Below are positions 36,281-44,648 of a DNA stretch of 64,000 nt, piece after piece; the stretch's first letter is position 1; every line of letters begins with the position of its first letter. The notes below the pieces were generated by a model that made no database searches, was not told where the DNA came from, and saw nothing but the letters and a program-made list of their open reading frames with translations. The position numbers were made by a program, and so were the translations under genes. The DNA lies in NCBI RefSeq assembly GCF_000685015.1, contig NZ_BAYA01000015.1, positions 186,001 to 250,000 of the forward strand, written 5' to 3'. The stretch is from Paraburkholderia bannensis NBRC 103871. GTDB taxonomy: Bacteria > Pseudomonadota > Gammaproteobacteria > Burkholderiales > Burkholderiaceae.

Positions 36281-36726
36281 TGGCATATTCGGCTCAGCCA
36301 TCCCTTAACCAGACGATCCATCAACTCAAGACTGTCGCGATACGTGGCCTCGTCGAGGCCGTGCGGATCGGAAACGTCCGAGTTCTCCCAATTGCCGAGC
36401 GCGTACACCTTGCCGCGCGCGGTCGGTTCGATTCGCTCGACCTCGGAGACCTGATGGCGCTCCGTGACCAGCACGAGGTCGGCCTGACGCACCAGGCGGC
36501 TCGTGAGGCGGCGCGAGCGGTGCTCGTCCACCTGCACGCCGCGCTCCACGAGCAGGCGCTGCATCACCGGGTCCATGTCCACGCCTTCCTGCGCGCGCAG
36601 ACCCGCCGAATGAAACGCGCCTGCATGCCCGGCCGCGCGCTCGCGAAGACGCGCGCGAAAGAGCTGTTCCGCCGCTGGGGAGCGGCAGACATTCGCGTGG
36701 CAGACGATCAATACGTCGTTGAACAT
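36277..36726 (-). CDS. bceD: Low-molecular-weight protein-tyrosine phosphatase (BceD, Wzb type)
   Basis: Cytoplasmic phosphatase of 149 residues that dephosphorylates the BceF tyrosine tail. The P-loop VCHANVCRSP (C-x5-R-S) is at residues 8-17 and the acid loop VSDPHGLDE near 118. Overlaps bceE by four bases, and bceC lies 31 bases upstream. Length is normal for Wzb enzymes. Confidence 0.94.
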   Translation of the reverse strand: MFNDVLIVCHANVCRSPAAEQLFRARLRERAAGHAGAFHSAGLRAQEGVDMDPVMQRLLVERGVQVDEHRSRRLTSRLVRQADLVLVTERHQVSEVERIEPTARGKVYALGNWENSDVSDPHGLDEATYRDSLELMDRLVKGWLSRICQ

Positions 36727-36757
36727 GGACTCATGACTCCTCGTTTCTGCACTGCAA

Positions 36758-38191
36758 TTACGCCGTCACCTGCGCTTGCGGCGCCTGTGCCGAAGTTGCG
36801 GCTTCGGCGCGTGCGCGGCTCGCCTGCGTGGCGCTCGCGCGGCCCACGGCGTGATACTCGATGCCGAGTTCCTGGAGCGACAGCGGCTCGTACAGGTTGC
36901 GGCCGTCGAACACGATCGGCGTTTTCAGTTGCGCCTTCAACGTTTCGAAATCCGGCGCCTTGAACACCTTCCATTCGGTGGCGACCACCAGCGCATCGGC
37001 GCCATTTGCGGCTTCCATCGCGTCGCCCGCATAGACGAGGCGCTCAAGCTGCTCGGGCGTCTTTTCCAAGTCGATTTCCAGCACGCGCTGCGCTTCCTTC
37101 ACCGCGACCGGGTCGTAAGCCTGCACACGTGCGCCGCGTGCGAGCAGTTCGGCGATCAGCGTGCGGCTCGGCGCTTCGCGCATGTCGTCGGTGTTCGGCT
37201 TGAACGCGAGACCCCAAAGACCGAACGTGCGGCCCGTGAGATCCGAGCCGAAGCGCGTGACGATCTTCTGCGCCAACACCTGCTTCTGCGTTTCGTTCAC
37301 GGCTTCCACCGCGCGCAGGATCTGCAGCGGCTCGCCGAAGTCTTCGGCCGTGCGCATCAGCGCCTTCACGTCCTTCGGGAAACACGAGCCGCCATAACCG
37401 CAGCCCGCGTACAGGAAGTCGTAGCCAATGCGCGGGTCGGAGCCGATGCCGCGGCGCACCGCTTCGATGTCGGCGCCCACGCGATCGGCCAGGTTCGCCA
37501 GCTCGTTCATGAACGAAATGCGCGTGGCCAGCATGGCGTTGGCCGCGTACTTGGTGAATTCCGCCGAATGCACATCCATGTAGAGCGTGCGTTCGTGATT
37601 GCGGTTGAACGGCGCGTACAGGCGCTTCATCAGTTCGCGCGCGCGTTCGCCCGGCACGTCTTCGTCGCAGCCCAGCACGATGCGGTCGGGACGCGCGAAG
37701 TCGTCCACTGCCGCGCCTTCCTTGAGGAATTCCGGGTTCGACACAACCGAGAACATGTGGCTCTCGCCGCGCTTGCGCAGCTCCGATGCAATCGCGTCGC
37801 GCACCAGCGCTGCCGTGCCGACCGGCACCGTCGACTTGTCGACGATGACCTTGAAGCCGTTCATCAGGCGGCCGATGTTGCGCGCCGCCGTCAGCACGTA
37901 TTGCAGGTCGGCGGAACCGTCCTCGTCGGGCGGCGTGCCCACGGCGATGAACTGCACGTCGCCGTGCGCCACCGCCGCTTCGACATCGGTCGAGAACGTC
38001 AGGCGGCGCGCGCGCACGTTGCGTTCGATGATTTCCTTCAGGCCCGGCTCGTGGATCGGCACGACGCCCTGGTTGAGCAGGTCGATCTTGCGCTGGTCTA
38101 CGTCGAGACAGAACACGTCGTTGCCGATGTCGGCCAGACACGCACCCGTCACGAGACCCACATAACCGCTGCCAATGATCGTCAGATTCAT
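36758..38191 (-). CDS. bceC: UDP-glucose 6-dehydrogenase (BceC)
   Basis: Makes UDP-glucuronate from UDP-glucose in two NAD-dependent oxidations, supplying the acidic sugar of the polymer. The 477 residues contain the NAD fold LTIIGSGYVGLVTGACLADI, the central KSTVPVGTA segment, catalytic Cys in GYGGSCFPKDVKAL (about 268) and the C-terminal domain WGLAFKPNTDDMREAPS. ATG 38191 follows GAGGT; a GTG two codons upstream is less likely. The last 25 residues are Ala/Gln-rich, longer than usual for Ugd. Confidence 0.94.
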   Translation of the reverse strand: MNLTIIGSGYVGLVTGACLADIGNDVFCLDVDQRKIDLLNQGVVPIHEPGLKEIIERNVRARRLTFSTDVEAAVAHGDVQFIAVGTPPDEDGSADLQYVLTAARNIGRLMNGFKVIVDKSTVPVGTAALVRDAIASELRKRGESHMFSVVSNPEFLKEGAAVDDFARPDRIVLGCDEDVPGERARELMKRLYAPFNRNHERTLYMDVHSAEFTKYAANAMLATRISFMNELANLADRVGADIEAVRRGIGSDPRIGYDFLYAGCGYGGSCFPKDVKALMRTAEDFGEPLQILRAVEAVNETQKQVLAQKIVTRFGSDLTGRTFGLWGLAFKPNTDDMREAPSRTLIAELLARGARVQAYDPVAVKEAQRVLEIDLEKTPEQLERLVYAGDAMEAANGADALVVATEWKVFKAPDFETLKAQLKTPIVFDGRNLYEPLSLQELGIEYHAVGRASATQASRARAEAATSAQAPQAQVTA

Positions 38192-38311
38192 GCCCACCTC
38201 AAATGTGATTGCCTGTTGGTGTCCACCAGGGCCGCGGCCAACTGCGCACGCAGCGCGCCTGGTATGCTCAATGAGAATTCAATGCGCTTTCAACGCTTTA
38301 TTCAGGATGAC

Positions 38312-39691
38312 TTAGTAGGCGTTCTGCCCGGCGAAGCCCTTCCACATCGTCATCGCGACGATGCGCAGATCGAGTGCGAAACTCCAGTGCTGCATGTAAT
38401 GCAGGTCAAAACGTACACGGTCGCGCATCTTCTCGACGCGGTCGGTTTCGCCACGGAAGCCGTTGACCTGCGCCCAGCCGGTGATGCCCGGCTTGATGCG
38501 ATAGCGAGCCATGTAGCCGCGCACGAGGTCCTTGTAGATGTCGTCGTGCGCCAGCGCATGCGGACGCGGCCCCACCACCGACATCTCGCCCTTCAGGACG
38601 TTGATGAACTGCGGCAGCTCGTCCAGGCTCGTGCGGCGCAGGAAGGCCCCCACGCGCGTCACGCGCGGATCGTTGCGGCGCGCCTGCGTGACCTGGCCCG
38701 CGACTTCCGCATGCACCTTCATCGAGCGGAACTTGTAGATCTCGAACTCGTTGCCATCCAGCCCCTTGCGGCGCTGCTTGAAGAACACCGGGCCTCGCGA
38801 CGTCATCTTCACGGCCAGCCCGACCAGCGCGAACAGCGGCGCGAGCGCGACCAGCACTGCGCCGGCGAACAGGATGTCGAACACCCGCTTGGGCAGCACG
38901 CTCAGGTCGGTGACCGGCGACGCCGCAAGATTGATCGCGGGCACGCCCAGCAGGTCGACCACGGGCTGGCTGAAGAACGACAGGCTGCGCACATCGGGGA
39001 TGAAGCGGATGTTCACGAAATCGTTGCGCATGGCCATGACGATGCGGTGAATCGTGCGCTCCTTGGTGATCGGCAGCGCGAGCCACAGTTCGCGCACGTC
39101 GTGCTCGCGCACGAATTCGAGCATCGCCTGCAGGTTGCGCTCGACCGGCACGCCATCCAGGCGCGCGTCGCCGTCGGCGTCGCTGTCCTCGTCGTACACC
39201 AGCGCCGGATGAAAGCCCGCTTCCGGACGACTCTTCATCTGCTCGACCAGGAAGCGGGCGTAGCGCGGGCCGCCCACCACAGCCACTGCCTTCTGGTTGT
39301 AGCCCTCGCGGCGCAGGCTGCGCAGCACGTGATGCACGATCGCCTTGGACACGATCAGGAAGGCGACCGAGGCCACCACCCAGTACGCGAGCCAGACACG
39401 CGAGAGCGAATCGGCACGGTGAACGCTGAAGCTCAGCAGGATGCCCGTGCACTCCACCGCGATCCACGCAGCGCATACGCGCGCCGCCAGCACGTAAAGC
39501 GACTTGCCGCGCCACGACTGGTAAATGCCGAAGGCGGGGAACATCCAGATCGCCAGCACGCAGTTGAAAGCGAGCGCGACGCTCTCCGGATCGGTGAGCG
39601 TCGCGAACCGTCCGTGGTGCAGGGCAGCCGCAAGCAGCGCGCCGGCAGCAATGGCGGCAACGTCGATAATTCTGGCTAGAACGCTGAGCAT
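38312..39691 (-). CDS. bceB: Undecaprenyl-phosphate glucose phosphotransferase (BceB, WcaJ type)
   Basis: Priming enzyme that moves glucose-1-phosphate from UDP-glucose to undecaprenyl phosphate at the inner membrane. The 459 residues have four or five N-terminal helices, a CoA-binding-like middle domain (AVAVVGGPRYARFLVEQM) and the C-terminal sugar transferase domain: KRVFDILFAGAVLVAL, KFRSMKVHAE, RRTSLDELPQFINVLKG, VGPRPHALAH and GITGWAQVNGFRG. ATG 39691 has GAGG eight bases upstream. First gene of the leftward operon. Confidence 0.94.
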   Translation of the reverse strand: MLSVLARIIDVAAIAAGALLAAALHHGRFATLTDPESVALAFNCVLAIWMFPAFGIYQSWRGKSLYVLAARVCAAWIAVECTGILLSFSVHRADSLSRVWLAYWVVASVAFLIVSKAIVHHVLRSLRREGYNQKAVAVVGGPRYARFLVEQMKSRPEAGFHPALVYDEDSDADGDARLDGVPVERNLQAMLEFVREHDVRELWLALPITKERTIHRIVMAMRNDFVNIRFIPDVRSLSFFSQPVVDLLGVPAINLAASPVTDLSVLPKRVFDILFAGAVLVALAPLFALVGLAVKMTSRGPVFFKQRRKGLDGNEFEIYKFRSMKVHAEVAGQVTQARRNDPRVTRVGAFLRRTSLDELPQFINVLKGEMSVVGPRPHALAHDDIYKDLVRGYMARYRIKPGITGWAQVNGFRGETDRVEKMRDRVRFDLHYMQHWSFALDLRIVAMTMWKGFAGQNAY

Positions 39692-39916
39692 GTCCGGCAC
39701 CTCGGTTAAAAAAAATGAATTGCAGCCACGTGTTTTGCATCATGGCCGCTGCGACGGGAATCAACTTGAATCGGGGAATGGCACCGGAATCGATCCGGCG
39801 CTGCAAACGCGCATCCGAATAAACCCTAATAAAGCGCTATAAAAATTGCGAGCGCAAGGTCAAAAAGTATCTCCAAATGTTTCGTTGCTAACGACCTCAT
39901 TTTTGTCTGATTTTTT

Positions 39917-39931
39917 CGGCAACGATTGCCG
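39917..39931. promoter_or_regulatory. Palindromic operator candidate 1 (CGGCAA-CGA-TTGCCG)
   Basis: Perfect 6-3-6 dyad, first of two identical-arm sites in the bceA/bceB region. Both copies are followed by G on the right arm. A dimeric helix-turn-helix regulator site is the natural reading; the regulator is unknown. Confidence 0.6.
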
Positions 39932-39970
39932 GGAAGTCCGCCTGACAAGCCTTCCAGCGCATCGATCAGG

Positions 39971-39985
39971 CGGCAAAATTTGCCG
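39971..39985. promoter_or_regulatory. Palindromic operator candidate 2 (CGGCAA-AAT-TTGCCG)
   Basis: Second site with the same arms and spacer length as the one 54 bases to the left. It reads as a 7-1-7 palindrome because the inner bases also pair. Same-face spacing suggests cooperative binding or looping; inference only. Confidence 0.6.
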
Positions 39986-40184
39986 GATTGTGTCCGATAC
40001 ACTTTGATTTATTTCGCAACATCCTCGCCATGGCCCACATTATTTTTATTCGAATCCATTCATGACGAATCGGTATTTTTTAATTTAATCCGAATATTTT
40101 TCGTTTTCTTCTTTACGACTCGATTTATTGCGATTTTAAGCGTGCTACAAATCGCTTAACCGAAACCCCTTTCAGGAGAGCGAG

Positions 40185-41726
40185 ATGACGGATACGGGTT
40201 CCGCAACGGCCTCGGCACGCGCGGCTCAACAGGCAGCTCAACAGGCAGACACGCGCGGCGACGCGCGCAACGCACTACAGGTCTGCCCCGTGGTGCTGGC
40301 CGGCGGTGCGGGTTCGCGGCTGTGGCCACTGTCGCGCGAGCAATACCCGAAGCAGATGATCAATCTGGTGGGCGAGCGCTCGCTGCTCGCGGATACAGCG
40401 GGACGGCTCGACGCCCTCGCCGATCGCGTGACGCTAGCCGACAAGCTGATGATCGTCTGCAACGAGGAACACCGCTTCACGACCGCCGACCAGGTTCGCG
40501 CGGCCGGCAAGGAAGCGCGCCTGATTCTCGAACCGCTCGCGCGCGACACGGCGCCGGCGCTGACGATCGCGGCCCTGTCGGTCACGGCGGCACAACAGGA
40601 CGGCATCATGGTCGTCATGCCAGCCGATCATGCGCTCGCCGATCTCGACGCGTTCCAGGCCGCCGTGGCGGACGGCGTGCGTCATGCGGCCAACGGCCAG
40701 ATCGTGACCATGGGCATCGTGCCCACGCGCCCGGAAACGGGCTATGGCTACATTCACGTGGGCGAGCCGCTCGCTGCGCAGGAGCCCGATGGCGCGCGAC
40801 GCCTCAACGGCTTCGTCGAAAAGCCTTATATCGAACTGGCGCAGCAGTATGTCGCTTCGCAGCGCTACTGGTGGAACAGCGGCATCTTCATCGTGCGCGC
40901 GTCCACGTGGCTCAAGGCGATTCGCCACTTCCAGCCCGCGATTTATGAGGCCTGCGCGGCGGCCGTCGAACACGGCAAGACCGACGGCGACTTCTTCCGC
41001 GTCGATCCCGAATGCTTTGCGCGCTCGCCGTCGAACTCGATCGACTACGCGGTGATGGAGTCGCTGTCGGGTGATACGTCGGTGGCCAGCGGCGTGGTGG
41101 TGCCGCTCACGGCGGGCTGGACGGATCTCGGGTCATGGGACACGGTCTGGCAGGTCGCTGCGAAGGACGACGACGGTAACGTGGCGCAAGGCGAGGTCAT
41201 GTTCGAGGGCGCGAGCGATACCTTCGCACATTCGGACGGCCGCTTGATCGCGTGCCTGGGCACCGAAAACCTCGTGGTGGTCGAAACCGCCGACGCCGTG
41301 CTCGTGGCCGACCGCTCGCGCGCGCAGGACGTGAAGAAGATCGTCCAGCGCCTGAAGTCGCAGAAGCGCAGCGAAGCCGTCGCGCACCGCCTCGTGCATC
41401 GCCCGTGGGGTCACTACGACAGCGTCGATAGCGGCGAGCGCTTCCAGGTCAAGCGTATCGTGGTCGAACCCGGCGCGCGTCTCTCGCTGCAGATGCACCA
41501 TCATCGCGCCGAGCACTGGGTCGTCGTGCGCGGCACGGCGCTGGTCACGCGCGGCGAAGAACGCTTCATCGTTTCGGAGAACGAATCGGCGTACATCCCG
41601 CTAGGGGTGGCGCACCGGCTTGAGAATCCGGGCAAGATGCCGCTTGAGATCATCGAGGTGCAGTCGGGCTCGTACCTCGGCGAAGACGACATCGTGCGTC
41701 TGGACGATCAGTACGGCCGTCAGTGA
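40185..41726 (+). CDS. bceA: Mannose-1-phosphate guanylyltransferase / mannose-6-phosphate isomerase (BceA)
   Basis: Bifunctional cytoplasmic enzyme of 513 residues that makes GDP-mannose, precursor of mannose and D-rhamnose in the polymer. The N-terminal pyrophosphorylase half has LAGGAGSRLWPLSREQYPKQ (about residues 38-57) and FVEKP (about 213). The C-terminal cupin half is the type II isomerase, with GARLSLQMHHHRAEHWVVV and PLGVAHRLENPG. AGGAGA precedes ATG by five bases. Divergent from bceB; its product feeds bceN-bceM. Length is typical of AlgA/ManC enzymes plus a 30-residue low-complexity start. Confidence 0.94.
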   Translation: MTDTGSATASARAAQQAAQQADTRGDARNALQVCPVVLAGGAGSRLWPLSREQYPKQMINLVGERSLLADTAGRLDALADRVTLADKLMIVCNEEHRFTTADQVRAAGKEARLILEPLARDTAPALTIAALSVTAAQQDGIMVVMPADHALADLDAFQAAVADGVRHAANGQIVTMGIVPTRPETGYGYIHVGEPLAAQEPDGARRLNGFVEKPYIELAQQYVASQRYWWNSGIFIVRASTWLKAIRHFQPAIYEACAAAVEHGKTDGDFFRVDPECFARSPSNSIDYAVMESLSGDTSVASGVVVPLTAGWTDLGSWDTVWQVAAKDDDGNVAQGEVMFEGASDTFAHSDGRLIACLGTENLVVVETADAVLVADRSRAQDVKKIVQRLKSQKRSEAVAHRLVHRPWGHYDSVDSGERFQVKRIVVEPGARLSLQMHHHRAEHWVVVRGTALVTRGEERFIVSENESAYIPLGVAHRLENPGKMPLEIIEVQSGSYLGEDDIVRLDDQYGRQ

Positions 41727-41732
41727 TGGAAA

Positions 41733-41799
41733 CGCCCGGGCCTGCGAGGGCCCGGGCGGGTTGCAAACAGCAAGACGGGGCGCCCATGCGAGCGCCCCG
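41733..41799 (+). terminator. Two GC hairpins after bceA
   Basis: A 10-bp stem at 41733-41758 (CGCCCGGGCC / GGCCCGGGCG) is followed by an 8-bp stem at 41776-41799 (CGGGGCGC / GCGCCCCG). Neither has a T run, so they may be weak terminators or 3' stabilising structures. The 258-base gap to the next gene holds nothing else recognisable. Confidence 0.5.
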
Positions 41800-41984
41800 C
41801 TCCAGATGAAAATGGACGGAGACACCACGGTTCGCGCCGCAACGGAAATGAACTCGAATCCCATCGAATCGAGCCGGATCCGGTTGGCGGCGTACCTGGT
41901 AGAAATATGAAGCTGGAAAAGCGTTCGACGAACAGCGGGACAGCGAAGGTGACAGCAGCGGCCAGTGGTGCAGCGGGCCGCCGC

Positions 41985-43211
41985 TTAGCTCAGATGCGTT
42001 CTGTAGCGCGAAGCAAGAGGATGGCGCTCGGCGCCGGTGGCGGACGAGCCGTCACGGGCATGCGTGTCGCCAGGCGTGCGCAGCGTACTGCTGGTGTAGC
42101 GTTGCAGCGGCGCGTGACGCACGCCATTGGCGACCACGTGCGCAGTGGCGCTCGCCAGTGCCGGCGAAGCAACGGGCATTGCACGCGTGACCACGCCGCT
42201 GCCATGGCCATGCGCGCCGGCAAGCGAGACATCCGGGCCATGGTCATCGGCGTCCATGTCGGCGCCATCGACGCCACCACCGACACCGCCAGCCGCGCCA
42301 TGCGGGCCTTCGCGATCGATCCACTGACGCGCCCAGTCGAACGCATAGTGACGCGCGGCATCGGCGTCGTCGAACGCCGGGCCGACCAGCCCCGAGCGCT
42401 CCACGCGCTTGCCATCCTTGAGGATTTCCGCCGCCGCGCGATACATGCCGCGATGCATGCGGCTGCGCGCTGCTTCCACGCTCAGGTGAACCACGTAGCC
42501 GCGCCATTCGGCGATCTGCTCGGGCTGCGGCGTGGCATCGGCCACGTCGAAATGCTCGTCGGGCGCGACCGTACGCGCCGGCTGCGGCGTCACTCTGACA
42601 CGCGCGGCCCTGGCGCTGGAATCGGCCTGTGGCGGAACCATGGGCGACGCCTGCCCTGCCCTGGCGGCGGGCGTGCGATGCTGGGCCTGCGACAGCGCTT
42701 CATCCAGACGGGCGAGCTGGCGCGTCATGCTCTCGATCGGGTTGGCAACCGGACTGGCGACCAGCGACGCTGCATCGGCGAGCGATGCGGGCGCCTGCCA
42801 GGCCTCCGGGCTCTTCCAGTAGACGGCGGGCAGGCCGTCGTCTTCGGCGACTTCCTCGACCACGACGGCCACCGCAGGGGCGGCCTGCGGGCTCGACGAG
42901 GCCTGCGCCTGAGCGGGCTCAGGCACATAAACGAAGCTGCGGCCACGCTGCGTAAGCAACTGAACCAGTTCGAGAAGCGTGCCGCTGACGTGCCATTCTT
43001 CAAAACGGCGGCGGCAGGTCGGCCCGGACGGATAACGTGCGGGCAGGCGCGACCAGGACTCACCGGTCGTCAAGATCCACAGCACGGCGTTCGCCACGAC
43101 GCGCGGCTCCGCGCGCGGGCGGCCGCGGCGATTGAGCCGTATAGGCGGTTCATCGGATACGAGCGAGGACACCACCATCCACTCGTCGTCGCTCAGTTCA
43201 TCGAAATTCAT
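41985..43211 (-). CDS. DUF4096 (IS5-type transposase N-domain) protein without nuclease domain
   Basis: Protein of 408 residues. Residues 2-85 match the DUF4096 domain found at the N-terminus of IS4/IS5 transposases (FDELSDDEWMVVSSLVSDEP; ANAVLWILTTGESWSRLPAR; PTCRRRFEEWHVSGT). No DDE catalytic domain follows; instead there is an Ala/Pro/Gln-rich linker, a compact domain near residues 245-310 (EWRGYVVHLSVEAARSRMHR ... ARHYAFDWARQWIDREG) and a Gly/His-rich tail. No insertion-sequence ends or target duplication were seen. ATG 43211 has GGAG six bases upstream. It is convergent with bceA. A domesticated DNA-binding or regulatory protein is inferred. Confidence 0.75.
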   Translation of the reverse strand: MNFDELSDDEWMVVSSLVSDEPPIRLNRRGRPRAEPRVVANAVLWILTTGESWSRLPARYPSGPTCRRRFEEWHVSGTLLELVQLLTQRGRSFVYVPEPAQAQASSSPQAAPAVAVVVEEVAEDDGLPAVYWKSPEAWQAPASLADAASLVASPVANPIESMTRQLARLDEALSQAQHRTPAARAGQASPMVPPQADSSARAARVRVTPQPARTVAPDEHFDVADATPQPEQIAEWRGYVVHLSVEAARSRMHRGMYRAAAEILKDGKRVERSGLVGPAFDDADAARHYAFDWARQWIDREGPHGAAGGVGGGVDGADMDADDHGPDVSLAGAHGHGSGVVTRAMPVASPALASATAHVVANGVRHAPLQRYTSSTLRTPGDTHARDGSSATGAERHPLASRYRTHLS

Positions 43212-43999
43212 GCTGTTCTCCACGCAGCCGGACCGGGGCTGCAGTGACGGAGCGTCGCTCGCGGATCTTGATGTCCGCGTGGGCGTGCTCGGTTGCACCA
43301 TATGTTTATATGACTTGTTCGTTTGCGTCACCGACTGCACTTTGGCAGTGCGTGTGTTCACGGTATTGACGCAAAGAACGTGGTCTCACTCGTGCAAGGG
43401 AGAATTTGTGCAGGAAGCATACCACCTGAAACCAGCCGATGAGGAGGGCCGTAATAAGTGTTACGGTTAGAAACAAAATCACGCGTTGCGTGGCGTGAAA
43501 TATGCCCGATCGCGCTTGCAAAAACGGTGCGCGAGCCCTCTGCGCCTGGCCAGAAAAACCCTTGTAGCAAGGGATTTTCTGTATCGTATGCATCCTGCAA
43601 GATTGCTGTGGCGCTGCTGTAGCGGCGTATCGGCATGTTAATGCGCGTTACTATGCGCATCGCGTGCCGGCCCCGTCACACGTACTACTCAAGTTGAATG
43701 CATTTACTTCGCTGTTGCGATTTCAATTGCATCGCTTTCAACTCGCAGCCACTTCACCCCGATCCGCCTTCCCCGAATCTCCGTTGTGCACGCAACAAAT
43801 GACACCGCGATGAATTGCTTCCATGACTGCGGCTGTATTTGTTGTTTCATGCTACGCGTATTTACGCGCCCGCAAAGCTGATTGCATCACATGCAAATCA
43901 CGCCTGATTAATACGCGTGTTTTGCATAGTCACCCAGAAAAGGCCGCAGGGCGAATCCGTCTATAGTACGAAGGCCATGGCCTTCAAGGAGAAACGTGT
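43212..43999. promoter_or_regulatory. Long intergenic region with three perfect palindromes
   Basis: A 788-base gap between the DUF4096 gene and the DUF2501 gene. It contains CCGTAA-N6-TTACGG (43449-43466), CCCTTG-TAG-CAAGGG (43559-43573), which on the reverse strand is followed by five T and so resembles a terminator in the DUF4096 leader, and TTGCAT-CAC-ATGCAA (43882-43896) upstream of the DUF2501 gene. Open frames here are short and lack ribosome sites or protein-like composition. A small RNA or attenuator is possible but unproven. Confidence 0.45.
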
Positions 44000-44479
44000 A
44001 TGCAAACATCCCCATCGCGCTACGCCCGCGCATTGATCGCCGCGGCGGCTACTGCTGCCCTCTCCACCGCCCTGCTTGCGCCCTGGCATCCCGCGCAGGC
44101 CCAGCTCGGCAACCTGCTCAACCAGAGCGGCAGCAGCGGTTCGACTTCGGGTGCGCTCGGCAACCTGGGCGGCCTCGGCAGTTCGCTATCGGGCTCGTCG
44201 GTGACCTCGAACAGCATGGGCAACGTCACGGGCCTGCTCCAGTTCTGCATCAAGAACAATTACCTGAACGCGGACACCGCCGGCAACGTGAAAGACTCGT
44301 TGCTCAGCAAGCTGCCTGGCGGCGCCTCCACCACCGATAGCGGCTACGAGAAAGGCACGGGCGGCATTCTCACTGCGGGCAACGGCCAGCAGCTCGATCT
44401 CTCCGGCAGCGGGCTCAAGCAGGCCGCCACCAAACAGGTATGCGACAAGATCCTGAGCCAGGCCAAATCGATGCTCTAG
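44000..44479 (+). CDS. DUF2501 domain (YjjA-like) secreted protein
   Basis: Exported protein of 159 residues. A signal peptide (LIAAAATAALSTALLAPWHP...AQA) is followed by a Gly/Ser/Leu-rich low-complexity stretch and the conserved C-terminal DUF2501 part (VTGLLQFCIKNNYL; KQVCDKILSQAKSML) with two cysteines that may pair. AAGGAGA lies before ATG. The function of the YjjA family is unknown. A palindrome about 104 bases upstream may control it. Confidence 0.85.
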   Translation: MQTSPSRYARALIAAAATAALSTALLAPWHPAQAQLGNLLNQSGSSGSTSGALGNLGGLGSSLSGSSVTSNSMGNVTGLLQFCIKNNYLNADTAGNVKDSLLSKLPGGASTTDSGYEKGTGGILTAGNGQQLDLSGSGLKQAATKQVCDKILSQAKSML

Positions 44480-44648
44480 CCGCTGCCGGCAACGCACTGG
44501 CAGGACGGGCGGCGCGGCGCAAAATTGCGCAATTTGTGTGCCGCCCTCTTGAACAGGAGCGGGGTTTCGGTGTCGAATGGATTCCAGTGGAACTCAAGCG
44601 CCAGGCGCTTTTGCCTACCTCACTGCCATCGTCACTGCCTTCACCGCC

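Larger units (their letters stand above)
39692..40184. promoter_or_regulatory. bceA/bceB divergent promoter region
   Basis: This 493-base AT-rich region must hold promoters for bceA (right) and bceB-K (left). Two exact copies of the palindrome CGGCAA-N3-TTGCCG occur at 39917-39931 and 39971-39985, 54 bases centre to centre (about five helical turns). Between and partly overlapping them is an inverted repeat CCGCCTGA (39938-39945) / TCAGGCGG (39966-39973). The rightmost 150 bases are very AT-rich. No gene is present. Confidence 0.65.

Noticed and set aside
36776..39679. 967-codon open frame on the plus strand
   Set aside because: It is antisense to bceC and bceB, both unmistakable enzymes, and its translation is Arg/His-rich with no domain, as expected from reading GC-rich genes backwards.
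41985..43211. Intact IS5-family insertion sequence
   Set aside because: Only the DUF4096 head is present; no DDE domain, terminal inverted repeats or target-site duplication were found by eye.
43358..43660. 100-codon reverse frame in the intergenic region
   Set aside because: It crosses the palindromes, lacks a ribosome site and shows no protein-like pattern.
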